Below the pieces are notes generated by a model. The model was not told the DNA's origin, searched no databases, and saw only the letters and a program-made list of their open reading frames with translations. Of a DNA stretch of 64,000 nt, positions 51,801 through 63,979 are shown in pieces; positions within the stretch are counted from its first letter, which is position 1; each line of letters opens with the position of its first letter. The stretch comes from Dipylidium caninum. Its lineage: Eukaryota > Platyhelminthes > Cestoda > Cyclophyllidea > Dipylidiidae. A program made the position numbers and the translations under genes. The stretch is from assembly GCA_017562135.1 (NCBI GenBank), contig QEYB01001522.1, forward strand, positions 1,033,411 to 1,097,410, given 5' to 3'.

Positions 51801-54800
51801 CTACCTGATTCTCCCTCCTGTCAAGTCGCAATCTAGTGGGGACTACGTGGCAACAAACAAAGAATAACCTGGTGCTCCATCAAGACAATGCTCTACCAGG
51901 TGACTGCTTCTTGGTTAACAGCTTACGGGAAGTAATTGGAGAACAAGCAAAAAGGACGCAATACTCAATATTCCTGCAGACGAGCGACTTCTGCACACTA
52001 CCATCGAAAGTCTGCTTCTCGCCCTCCACCCACCTCTGCGACCTGGGCCTCAATCGACCCTAAAGACCACGTTTTTCGCTCCGACTGTCGAGTTGACAAG
52101 TCTCATCACCCCAACAGACTGTGTTTTCTCATCAAGTCTGTCAGCCTTACGCCGGTGTTTAAATCACGCTGCAGCTGGATGACCCTCTCTGGCAGGAAGA
52201 TAGGAGTTAGACGAGCGTGCGAGTTCGTGAGGCGAAAGTGCACAGACGGTGAAGCGAGGGTTTAAGAAGGGGGCGGAGAGGAGCTTGAGGACCGACCTGA
52301 AGCAACATCTCGGTGAGTGGAGCGAAGATCATGGCCCCAAGGGGTGTGCCGCAGCTCGTCACTCCGATAGCAAGCGCTCGCCGCGAATCAAAGTAGAAGC
52401 TCACACAGATTATCGATGGCAGGTGGAGGAAACCAAAAGCTGCTCCTGTAGCCAGAAGAGATAAGATGAAGAGGCACGATGAGTGAAAAGCCACATCAGC
52501 AGCGTACATCCTCCTACTGTGAGCGGAAGGGAGATCTACATCTTCTACAAAACGACTGACAACAAATCACCTTTCACAATGTCAATTCGGTGCGTAGAAG
52601 CGCAGTGACGCTGTAGTAGGCATTCCTGACCGAGGGGCATCTCAAACGCTCTACTATATCATCTCCTAAGACCAGATAACTTGAGATAAGTCATTCTAGG
52701 AGATTGAACACCAGTTCAATGTGCACATGCTCCGCTCAGCCCTCTACCTAATGCACACGCGACAAGGGGTTACACGAAAAGGCCCATCGGATAGGACACT
52801 TCTCACTAGCACAAAACAGCTGTTTTCCTTCAAATCTCACCACTATCCACTCGAACTCCCATCATCCAACACCGAGTGCAATACATCACCTTAGCCTACA
52901 CTGCAAATATCACTCCTCACTGTTCACCAACTCATTCTGTCCCAGACGGGGCACTAGTAAGTTCCGTCGAGAGGATCGACTCCTACTTAGATTCCCGCAG
53001 GCAATCAGCATATTAGGTCCGAGTTACTTGCGACTCAATCACCGAGAGTCGACAGATGACACTTCCCCCAACCAGAGTACATGGGCGAACTTCTATGTCG
53101 GACGTAGAGGCGGACAAGTTTAGGGCCAGCGAGGCGCACAGCGGGTGGGCCGGCAGATAGGCGACAGGAGAGGACAAAGATGAGGTGAACGTACCAGCGA
53201 AGACACCGTACGTGACGAGCATCAGTTCGATGGTTGGCATGAAGGCGCTCACGAATATGGAGGCGGTAGCCAGGAGGGAGCCACCGATGCCCACAGCGCG
53301 ACATCCAAACCTATTCACCAGGCCCGCGGCCACTGGTCCTGTTGCACACAACGAGGCATCAAAACACCAGCAATAACAACATCAACTTACTCGTCTGTCA
53401 CGTCACGTCGTGTGACCGGCTAATTTGCAAGTGCGTCTGGATCTAGGACCTGGTTTCTCTACCTCGTCGAAAACACCCACAAAATTGAGGAGTACACCAT
53501 ACATCCCCGAATCCCCTCACCTTGCGACGAGGCTATTGAAACCACAAAACCTGATTGAAATAGAATGTACACATACGTCTTCTCCTTGGCTTCTCGAAAG
53601 CGACACAATTAAGCAAGGCAAAATCATTCGTTTTGTATCGCTACCGTCACCAAGGTCAGGTGTATGCATACTCGTTCACATTCGTGTCAAGAATAGGACA
53701 TTTTTACGGTCGTCGAGACAACTTCCCAACGTACAAACCGCTACCCTGCGTGTGCTCCGAGTCCTTCCGCCAACCGAGTTGCACCCTTTCACAGACCACT
53801 GGACTCACTTGTGTCTGGCGGGACCTGTTGCCATAAACAACACACTTGACATTCCACAGTTAACCTTTCACATCCCAATCGGCGTGGGCGAACAAAGAGA
53901 ATCAGTTGCTTTAGTCGCCACCTTTTACTCCCCTCGAGAACGAAGCACGCCCAGTCAAATTCTCATCAACTTACCAACTTTTACGTGGCGCTGACATCGT
54001 AAATCACCATTTTAGTGCAATTCACCCCCTTGTGTACTTACAGCATTTCGCCCTAAGAACGCACAAGTGCCGATCAACCTCGAAACACCCCTGCAAGGTG
54101 CCCTGACAACATGTCGGCCAAATGTCTACTAATTTTATTAACAACATCACAAGCAGAAGTGTGAAGCCTACCAACAAGAGGCTAACTGTCAACTTCCCGC
54201 CTCCACCTACTTCCGAAAATCAATCTCAGTCCTCCACTTCGAGATCCCACAGTGGTCTTTTGTGTCACTCACTTGAGGCAGGCGCGACCATCAAAACGAA
54301 CATACCCACCTTTGCATGTAAGTGGGGCAATGCACTCACCAACAATCTGGTAGACGCCAAGTAAGAGGGAGCCCATCAACATGACCGTGGCCACAGAGGC
54401 GTTGAAGTGCTCCACCAGGTCGGTCACCATGATGCCGAAGGAGACGCAGATGCCGTCAATGATAAGATTGGTTATGAAGGCAGCGAATACCACCACCCAC
54501 CCCCAGCCCCCGTCTGGCGGCACCGGGACAAAGGCTTCGGGATGTGTGTCCGGCCGAATCACCTGTGTTCGTGGTCCCAAAGGGGGAGGGGAGGGGGAGA
54601 GGAATAAAGAACTATTACCACTTGGCTCAGTCTTCATCTTATTTCTACCAATGTCATCTCACTCTCTATCTCTCTCAGGACATACCTGCACATAAACACT
54701 GTCATAAGTCTTCTTAAATGCTCTTTTCGACTACCTGCCTCCAGTATACTCGACCTACAAAACCGATTCTCCCCCGTCCTCAGCCATTCACAGCACCCTG

Positions 54801-57800
54801 TACCACTGGTTTGTAAGCTTGCTCTGGCAACGAGACACCTCATTTAGACAAGAGAACAAAATATAATAATTCCATGCATCCATAACCCCCGCATCTACAC
54901 CCTCTCTGAATGAGGCATGTCGACTCCTACGTCTGCCATTGTTCCCTCTTTATTCAACTCAAGCAAGTGTGAATAACATCGCGAGGGAACTTCTACCACT
55001 AGGCCGAGATGTGAGGCGCCTTAAACTGCCAACTTATGCCACCGGAACAATCGCGATACCGATTATCGCTGGAATAGCACGCGCTGGAGACATAAATACA
55101 TCGGCTAGTAATCTCCCTGGCTTGCAGTCACGCACCAACCGTATCCAAATATAGAATATAGAATACCTTATCGCCCCAACGATAAGCCATTGAATGTCAA
55201 ACACAGAAGTGATTTTCCGCGACCCATCGGCAGCTGGAGTAATTGTGGCGTCGTAATCAAGTGGCTCGAGTATACCACTGACCCTGAAACGACTACAAGT
55301 AATTCGCGTGGCCCAAACAATTCCAGACTCTGATTCAGGCACTTGTTTGTTGTGCTTATCCCAGCCTGAACAGGTGCGATAACAAACACACACAGTGACA
55401 CAATAGTAGACAACATGTCGAAGGGTGTGCGACAATTATCGGATGGCGGCATCTCCACACCACTCTTGACACGCCCACACCAGACCCATGTCGTCATTCT
55501 CCCCGACGCCCCATCTCTCTCTCGAGGCTCTCGGTTGTCACTACTGTTACCTAGCAAAATAGGCAAATTTCTCGAGGGAGAACTCTGCTACACTACGTCA
55601 TTAAACTCAGTCCCTTTTCACACAACACCACACAGCTACTAAGGGTCGTCGCCGGGACAAGTGTACAACAATTGAACAATAACCTCAATGAGGAGGGATA
55701 GGAAAAAGAGAGAGGGGGTGGAAAGGGTATGCAGCAAGGGCGCAACCCACGACATCCCAATCCAAGCCACTTCCCGTCACATTCGCTGTCACGTTTAGCC
55801 TGCCCCATATTTACCTATAGGCATTCATTCCCTGAAACACATCACCGTGTTTTTGCTTACAACCGCTTTCCAACTTCCATAGCCCGGCAGCTTTGCCACA
55901 CTGGTGACAGTTTATGCCGACACAGAATTCACTTATGTGCATACGCAATCTGCTACCGCCCAATTAAAACTTCAACGATTGTATCCGCTAAAGGCCGTCC
56001 TTCTACACCAAATAACTCAGCTTCTTCGCGTTATATGCGCTCATATCGAACAACCAACCAGGGCCAAGCTCTCGGGTCACGCGCACTTTTGCCTCCTCCG
56101 CGGCAATGATTGCTCCCTAAAGCCGTACTTTCCAACTCGCCGTCCCAGAAGCATCATAAATTCAGTGTGATCATTGGGCTACTGTACAACTAACACTAAA
56201 AGCCACTTAATACCAATAACACACCGCTTTCAAGTTAGGGACTATTGCTGCTCCTATGGGCAACACCTTTTAGTCCTTCCTCATTGCCACTGGATACGCA
56301 ATCTGCCTTGTAGGAAGGAAGTACGACAACGCATCTCGACGCCAGTCACTGCTAACGGCAGCCAACAACACACCAACTATCGGGTAAAATGGAGGCTATG
56401 GGAACCGATGCGCGCTGCGCATACACACAGACTTGACTCCTTTGGTGCGCAAATGGACGAAGCTGGTCCCCTCGTTGTGTCAACCACAGCTCGCTAAGCT
56501 AACTTACATGAGGCAAGGCAGTAATATGATGGAACTCTGTAACTTGCATCCAGGAGACAGCAAATCTAGGGCGCTTCTAAGTAACAAAGTAATAATAATG
56601 GAACCAAATCAACTGCCCCGGTCGTGTCCCACTAACAAGAAGAAATTGCTAGGTCGGCACGTTTAGGCAAAGAAGGAAGGCGCCAGTGATAAATTAAATT
56701 TCACCATCCTTCCTCCTCTGCTAAGACGGGAGCAGGTTACAAGAAATTTCTACTAGCATAAACAGTCAGGCATATGGAAAAATACACTCGGTTTCGCGAC
56801 TTTATTGGTCAAGTAAATAGAGGGGTCTAGTTTCATCCACATCCGCCACATACATTTTGGTGCTGTAATGACGATTGTCTGGTACGCATGTCCAATGACC
56901 TTGCCCCCATAAACTCTGTCGAACAGAGCGCTAAATATGTACGCACAATCGTTAATAGCCCATCTGAGCTGGCTGAAGCACTGGCCGACCCAAAAGACCA
57001 GCTGCGTTTTGTGCGAGCTCTTGTCCCATGGCAAGTGGGAAGCCACATTATAAGCTCCATTCACCCACCAACCAACATATGCCTCCCAGTGCATCTTCGA
57101 CCAGCTGACAACCTACGGCCCTGCTGGACCATTCCACGTAATGGTAGTGCACCAAGTTAATGAAAAGAACAACAGCAACAAGAACACCAACAGCCATTTC
57201 ATCGAGTGAACATGAGGCCACCGAAATGACACCACTGTCTGACATGCCGACCTCAATCGATCAGTGATCGTTGTTAACCGCCAAGTGCAACAAGCCACCG
57301 AATTCGCGGATCCTCTAACGCCACATTCCAATTCCTACATATAATCCCACGCAAAACACGTAACGCGACATCCGACTTGCTTGCGGACGAAGTGTGTGGG
57401 TCCGCATTACTAAAATGAGTCGGGGGTGTTTCAAACATTTCGGGTGTTTAGACAGCACCTCGGTAAGCGCATGCGAAGATTGCTAGGATGAGAGCCTCCC
57501 CGGTAGGGAAAGAGGAACACACCTGTAATCCGGCCGTGGACACGACATCAAGATCCAACAGGGAGGCGGGGAGCGCTGAGGTGGAGCGGTGAATGGTGGA
57601 AAGACTACGAAAGACGTTTGATGTCGAAGCCGTGGAGGCGTGTGGTGGTCTCAGCACTACTGAGTGCGGACGCACAATCCCCGTCGCGGACTGATCAAAT
57701 TGCTGCGTCCCTTGCGTCTGCCCTGTTCCTACCGCGCCAGCACCCATCACTCCTCCAGGCAGTGGCGGCTGCAGAAAGGCGGATGAGCCTCGTGTTGACA

Positions 57801-57852
57801 TATCTCCGGGCACAAGCTCACCTATCGCCTCTTGTTCTCTTTCTATTTCAAT
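45882..57852 (-). CDS. SLC16: SLC16-family monocarboxylate transporter with a long central loop (5' incomplete)
   Basis: This is an MFS monocarboxylate transporter, by family a proton-linked carrier of lactate or pyruvate-like acids at the plasma membrane. Minus-strand exons are 57852-57523, 54562-54340, 53338-53195, 52445-52297, 51020-50542, 49489-49168, 49041-48888, 48591-48396, 48226-47515, 47417-47328, 46621-46442, 46356-46231 and 46138-45882. Phases close at every join except for one missing base in exon 48226-47515. TM1 carries the family signature PPDGGWGWVVVFAAF, followed by GPVAAGLVNRFGCRAV, YFDSRRALAIGV, YARPLYRKDIFF, IYVPIFFVCDLADSF and LTNAYGIVTMVRGIAS. The TM6-TM7 loop is about 550 residues, rich in Glu, Gln and Ser. 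The first listed exon begins at an acceptor, so the initiator lies further upstream, beyond or inside the unreliable inverted-repeat region. The last exon may also be spliced at a GTAAAT donor near 45990. Confidence 0.85.
46697..46717 (+). repeat. CAGA tetranucleotide repeat
   Basis: About four CAGA-type units lie next to a CA-rich stretch, in an intron of the SLC16 gene. It is an ordinary short microsatellite. Confidence 0.75.
53339..54339. other. SLC16 intron with a 189-codon antisense open frame
   Basis: The intron contains a plus-strand open frame at 53425-53994. It starts at TTG, is antisense to the transporter gene and resembles no family I know. The plus strand here is C-rich, which lowers stop-codon frequency, so chance is the likeliest explanation. 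Confidence 0.4.
54563..57522 (-). other. Large first visible SLC16 intron
   Basis: Nearly 3 kb of C- and A-rich plus-strand sequence lies between the N-terminal tail exon and the TM1 exon of the transporter. Open frames are at most about 130 codons and are not recognisable. From 56929 onward the sequence is also the outer part of the left arm of the large inverted repeat. Confidence 0.5.
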
Positions 57853-60380
57853 CTGTAACGTCACGAAGAAAAGATAGATAGGTCACAGTACCCACACCTC
57901 TCGACGATCACAAATCAACGAACCGAAGCACCTATCACGAAGCCCCATCGCCTCCCACTCCCCCACATCTTAACTCTCTCCCTTATCTCATCATCTCGGT
58001 AACTAAGGCGCATCCGGTCTCATAAGGACAGAGGGCCCAAAAGTCCCAATGTTCGCCTTCAAAATGTGGCGGCACCTCGACAGTTCTTTCACTCAACTGT
58101 GCCTCCACAACAATTCGCCCACACTCACCAGTCCACGCATCACACATAATCAGTTACCCGGATCCGGACTCTAATGGGGAGTCTAGAGCTACTCTTGCAA
58201 AAAACAAATTCCTGCACGTGTTGTCTTTTTTCTGCTCACCACCCCCGTCTGTTCGTAACCGTAGATTGGCGAAAAAAGAGAAGCAGCACACCCTAGCTCC
58301 GCACAACACTCTCGAGCCTGGGTAGTGTAATAACCTCACTAGCCTCTCGGCCTTCTCTCGACCCAAACACTCTTCAACAGGCTTATCCACTTTCAAGTTA
58401 CACCACACCTCGGCCCTTACCATGTCCCACCGGCCTCTTTACCATCGAATTTGGCTGGGCCTCACAATTAATGACCATTTTCCACTTGCTTTTGGAAGTG
58501 AGTCTATAACTTTGCGCATACACAAAGGGCAAACAGACATACAAAAAATGTTCTCCTCAGTCACCCTTGTCAGTGGAGAAGACCTCTACTCTCGCCTTGA
58601 GCAATTCAGACTTCCCGGCAAATGATCGCCCACTCATACCGGACGGCAAATCGAGACAAGGTGTGATTATATCAACTACTCTTGGATCGTCACACATCCA
58701 AGTCCGATCGTTTTGTCTATCACCCACACAGCTGATAATTTCGAAAGGAGATAGTTAAGATGCGACGCTCGTTAACCAAAGATCCGGACATATAGCAGTT
58801 TACTCTTCCACGCTTATTGTTCAATGGTCAGTAGGATTACTAAGGGTACATTCAAAGGACAAATAATTCCCATTCACAATGCTATCTTGTCTCTTATCAG
58901 CGCCCTGCATAGACTCGATATAGCAGACGTTCTTCACCCAAAAGGCTCCATGTACGTTGTGTGCGACTCCTATCAACACAACTTCCACTACGTCGCATCG
59001 GCCGTTATTGTCTCCAACACAATAAAGGCTTATGAACTGCAAGGAATAAACAAAACTTCGGACGCCAACGTGACGACGAATATCTCACGCCTCGTGACAA
59101 AACTAGGTTGCAGTCATTTGGGGGAGAGATTTTACAACATGAACGTCCAAGTCACATGGCGGCACAAGCCTCTAGATAGTCACCATCAAAGCACTTACTA
59201 GGACTCAAAATCTACGAAACTCGACACAACTCAAAGCAATTACACCAACACTCAACGTGCCCTCCTCCCTCATGAATACTCCTCGCTACTTCCACGCCTC
59301 CAACATCCTGGCCGCACCATTCCCCAAATAACATGCCCTTCAGCGCTCTCGCTTGCTCTCCTGGTAGTACAGCATGCGTCCCCCCGCAAACCTCACAGGC
59401 CTACGTCACGCACGTGACAAGCCCGAGAGTTTTATCACGAATCAACACCCGGAGTAGAAAGTGGACCCCAATCACTGGCTCCGTTTAAAAGGAAAATAGC
59501 TATAGAATGTCCCCATAATTACTCCAATTCCCCCCCCCCCCAAACCCGCCCTTAGCTCTTTCGCAACATCGCACCTTGGCTAAGCATGTTAGCCTTTATT
59601 TTGTGAACTTTCACAACCGTGCCCGCAACTTATGGCTCACGTCTGAACCCCGGTCCGCGGTCCTATATTCTTGACCAAATCTATTCCCATGGCGATAGGT
59701 CATCATATAAAGCGTGCATACCATTTGTCAACCAACTAAGAGGAAAGCTATTAACTACCCAGCCCCATGCGCCCCTGTTGTCTGCCTACCCTTTACTGCC
59801 AGTTCACTCACAGTCCCTTGTAGTTCTCGGTTGATGGTGATCACATGTGGCCATTCACCGCGAGTGAAGACTAGAGTCTCACGTTCCGCGTCACGGCAGG
59901 AATGTCAATGCACTAGCGGCTCTTAGTTAACGCCAAGGGCACCCTTATAAGCCCTGTTAAGGCACAACAAGAAGGGTCTGACAAAATTAACCCACATACG
60001 GGAAAAAGGCCTTCATGATAGCACATAAGGCAACCGTCCCTGAACATATAAGGATTACCCACAAAGTAAAAGTGAAAAGAAGCGACAATCACTTACACCT
60101 CTCTGTCGCTCACCGACCACGCGGTCCTGAAATGCTCGCTCGGTCGGCGTGTTCCCTGGTCACACTGCACCTCAACCAATCACATGTGAGGATTTGCGGC
60201 AGCTGTGACGCGATTGGCCTTTTCTTGGCGCGATAATCATTCAATCAGTTAAATCCTCCATTCGTAAAATGTTTGCTTCTCTATGGTTGGTTGTCTCAGG
60301 CTCCCACATACAACCCGGTTTTATGACACTCATTAGTTCTCTTTCTTGTCCTTCAGTTGCGATCCGAATGATAGTCCTCA
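56929..60380 (+). repeat. Left arm of a 3.4-kb inverted repeat
   Basis: This arm is reverse-complementary to 60543-63979. Mirror coordinates sum to 120923 near the centre (for example 60015 pairs with 60908) and to about 120908 at the outer end, so the right arm is net 15 bases shorter. The arm includes the N-terminal tail exon of the SLC16 gene with intact frame and splice sites, so it looks like the authentic genomic strand. Confidence 0.9.
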
Positions 60381-60542
60381 CACTAAATATATATTCAGTT
60401 GTCTTAAGTTCTCTGCCACATATGAGTTTGTCGTAACATCCTTCAAAAGCACGAAGCGTGCAAAAAAACTTCCAGCATGTAGAAAATGAAACACCATGGA
60501 GAAATGAGAAATTACGATTAAAAAATCGCAAAAATCGCCAAC
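60381..60542. other. 162-bp unpaired centre of the inverted repeat
   Basis: This segment has no counterpart in the opposite orientation. It is AT-rich and contains a small AAAATCGCAAAAATCGCC direct repetition near its right end. It would form the loop if the strand folded back on itself. Confidence 0.8.
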
Positions 60543-63500
60543 TGAGGACTATCATCCGGATCGCAACTGAAGGACAAGAAAGAGAACTAATGAGTGTCAT
60601 AAAACCGGGTTGTATGTGGGAGCCTGAGACAACCAACCATAGAGAAGCAAACATTTTACGAATGGAGGATTTAACTGATTGAATGATTATCGCGCCAAGA
60701 AAAGGCCAATCGCGTCACAGCTGCCGCAAATCCTCACATGTGATTGGTTGAGGTGCAGTGTGACCAGGGAACACGCCGACCGAGCGAGCATTTCAGGACC
60801 GCGTGGTCGGTGAGCGACAGAGAGGTGTAAGTGATTGTCGCTTCTTTTCACTTTTACTTTGTGGGTAATCCTTATATGTTCAGGGACGGTTGCCTTATGT
60901 GCTATCATGAAGGCCTTTTTCCCGTATGTGGGTTAATTTTGTCAGACCCTTCTTGTTGTGCCTTAACAGGGCTTATAAGGGTGCCCTTGGCGTTAACTAA
61001 GAGCGCTAGTGCATTGACATTCTGCCGTGACGCGGAACGTGAGACCTAGTCTTCACTCGCGGTGAATGGCCACATGTGATCACCATCAACCGAGAACTAC
61101 AAGGGACTGTGAGTGAACTGGCAGTAAAGGGTAGGCAGACAACAGGGGCGCATGGGGCTGGGTAGTTAATAGCTTTCCTCTTAGTTGGTTGACAAATGGT
61201 ATGCACGCTTTATATGATGACCTATCGCCATGGGAATAGATTTGGTCAAGAATATAGGACCGCGGACCGGGGTTCAGACGTGAGCCATAAGTTGCGGGCA
61301 CGGTTGTGAAAGTTCACAAAATAAAGGCTAACATGCTTAGCCAAGGTGCGATGTTGCGAAAGAGCTAAGGGCGGGTTTGGGGGGGGGGGGGGAATTGGAG
61401 TAATTATGGGGACATTCTATAGCTATTTTCCTTTTAAACGGAGCCAGTGATTGGGGTCCACTTTCTACTCCGGGTGTTGATTCGTGATAAAACTCTCGGG
61501 CTTGTCACGTGCGTGACGTAGGCCTGTGAGGTTTGCGGGGGGACGCATGCTGTACTACCAGGAGAGCAAGCGAGAGCGCTGAAGGGCATGTTATTTGGGG
61601 AATGGTGCGGCCAGGATGTTGGAGGCGTGGAAGTAGCGAGGAGTATTTCATGGGAGAGGAGGGCACGTTGAGTGTTGGTGTAATTGCTTTGAGTTGTGTC
61701 GAGTTTCGTAGATTTTGAGTCCTAGTAAGTGCTTTGATGGTGACTATCTAGAGGCTTGTGCCGCCATGTGACTTGGACGTTCATGTTGTAAAATCTCTCC
61801 CCCAATGACTGCAACCTAGTTTTGTCACGAGGCGTGAGATATTCGTCGTCACGTTGGCGTCCGAAGTTTTGTTTATTCCTTGCAGTTCATAAGCCTTTAT
61901 TGTGTTGGAGACAATAACGGCCGATGCGACGTAGTGGAAGTTTGTTGATAGGAGTCGCACACAACGTACATGGAGCCTTTTTGGGTGAAGAACGTCTGTT
62001 ATATCGAGTCTACATGCATGGCGCTGATAAGAGACAAGATGGCATTGTGAATGGGAATTATTTGTCCTTTGAATGTACCCTTAGTAATCTACTGACCATT
62101 GAACAATAAGCGTGGAAGAGTAAACTGCTATATAACGTCCGGATCTTTGGTTAACGAGCGTCGCGCATCTTAATATCTCCTTCGAAATTATCAGCTGTGT
62201 TGGGTGATAGACAAAACGATCGGACTTGATGTGTGACGATCAAAGAGTAGTTGATATAATTACACCTTGTCTCGATTTGCCGTCCGGTATGAGTGGGCGA
62301 TCATTTGCCGGAAGTCTGAATTGCTCAAGGCGAGAGTAGAGGTCTTCTCCACTGCAAGGGTGATTGAGGGAGAAATATTTTTGTATGTCTGTTTGCCCTT
62401 TGTGTATGCGCAAATTATAGAGCTGACATATAAAATTCGAGCTAAAGAGCAAGTGGTAAGGTCCGAGGTGTGGTGTAACTTGAAAGTGGATAAGCCTGTT
62501 GAAGAGTAGGGGTTTTTTTTTGGGTCGAGAGAAGGCGCGAGAGGCTATGAGGTTATTACACTACCAATCAGGCTCGGGAGTGTGTGCGGAGCTAGGGTGT
62601 GCTGCTTCCTCTTTTTGTCGCCAATTACCGGTTACGAACAGACGGGGTGTTTGTGGTGGAGCCCAAAAAAAAGACAACACGTGTGCGCAAGGAATTTGTT
62701 TTTGCAAGAGTGCTCTACTCCCATTTAGGAGTCCGGATCCGGGTAAAACTCGGATTATGTGTGATGCGTGACTGAATGGTGTGGAGAATTGTTGTGCACT
62801 GGTGAGTTTTGAAAGAACTGTCGAGGTGCCGCCACATTTTGAAGGCGAACATTGTGAGACTTTGGGCCCCTGTCCTTATGAGATCTGGGTACCGCCTAGT
62901 TACCGATGATGAGATAAGGGAGAGAGTTAAGATGTGGGGGGAGTGGACGAGGCGATGGGGCTTCGTATAGTGCTTCGGTTCCGTTGATTGTGATCGTCGA
63001 GAGGTGTGGTACTTGTGACCTATCTATGTTTTTTTTTTCTTCGTGACGTTACAGATTGAATAGAAAAGAAACAAGAGGCGATTAGGAGCTTGTGCCCGGA
63101 GATATGTCAACACGAGGCTCAATCCGCCTTTCTTGCAGCCGCCCTGCCTGGAGGAGGATGGGTGCTGGCGCGGCCTAGGAATAGGGCAGACGCAAGGGAC
63201 CAGCAAAATCTTGATCAGTCCGCCGACGGCGGGATTGTGCGTCCGCACTCAGTAGTGCTGAGACCACCACACGCCTCCACGGCTTCGACATCAAACGTCT
63301 TTCGTAGTCTTTCCACCATTCACCGCTCCACCTCAGCGCTCCCCGCCTCCCTGTTGGATCTTGATGTCGTGTCCACGCCGGATTACAGGTGTGTTCCTCT
63401 TTCCCTACCGGGGAGGCTCTCATCCTAGCAATCTTCGATGCGCTTACCGAGGTGCTGTCTAAAACACCTAAAATGTTTGAAACACCCCCGAAACTCATTT

Positions 63501-63979
63501 AGTTAATGCGGCGACCCACACTCTTCATTATCCGCCAGCAAGATCGGATGTCGCAGTTAACGGTGTTTGACGTAGGATCTATATGTAGGAATTGGAATGA
63601 TGGCGTTAGAGTCCGCGAATTCGGTGCTTGTTGCACTTGCGGTTAACAACATCATGATCGATTGAGATCGGCATGTCAGACCAGTGGTGTCATTTCGGTG
63701 GCGCTATGTTCATCGATTGAATGGCTGTGGTGTTTTGTTGTGTTGTTCCTTCTTCATTAATTGGTGCACACCATTTACGTGGAATGGTCGCAGGCGTGGT
63801 TTGTCAGTGGTACGAAGATGCACTGGGAGGCATTGTTGGTTGGTGGGTAATGAGCTATATAATGTGGCTTCCCACTTATGCATGGGACAGAGCTCGCCAA
63901 AACGCAGTGGTATTTTGGTCGGCCAGTGATTCAGGCCAGCTCAGATGGCTATTAACCGATTGTGCGTACATATTTAGCG
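60543..63979 (-). repeat. Right arm of the inverted repeat, error-rich distally
   Basis: This is the reverse complement of 56929-60380. Within the stretches I compared, the sequence matches the left arm almost perfectly up to about 61.9 kb, apart from a G14 versus C12 homopolymer and a 3-bp difference near 61.0 kb. Beyond that, one-base insertions and deletions become frequent, especially at homopolymers. The last 20 bases of the window no longer match and end in a CT/T-rich run. Confidence 0.9.
63055..63388 (+). pseudogene. Broken inverted copy of the SLC16 N-terminal exon
   Basis: This mirrors the minus-strand exon 57852-57523. It keeps the acceptor (GTTACAG) and donor context, but it is 334 instead of 330 bases long and carries several indels that break the reading frame. 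The central part around RPHSVVLRPPHASTASTS stays readable. Given the error pattern of the whole arm, it is probably a low-quality duplicate of the same locus and not a separate pseudogene. Confidence 0.7.

Noticed and set aside
55034..55435. 133-codon minus-strand open frame with hydrophobic stretches
   Set aside because: It lies within the large SLC16 intron, resembles no family and has no clear splice signals. It is probably chance.
60381..60542. Telomeric hairpin chromosome end
   Set aside because: There are no telomeric repeats, the spacer is unpaired, and the arm carries an ordinary transporter exon with read-error-like decay.
60241..60682. Same peptide readable on both strands around the palindrome centre
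   Set aside because: It is a direct consequence of the inverted repeat and not evidence of two genes. The peptide matches no family I know.
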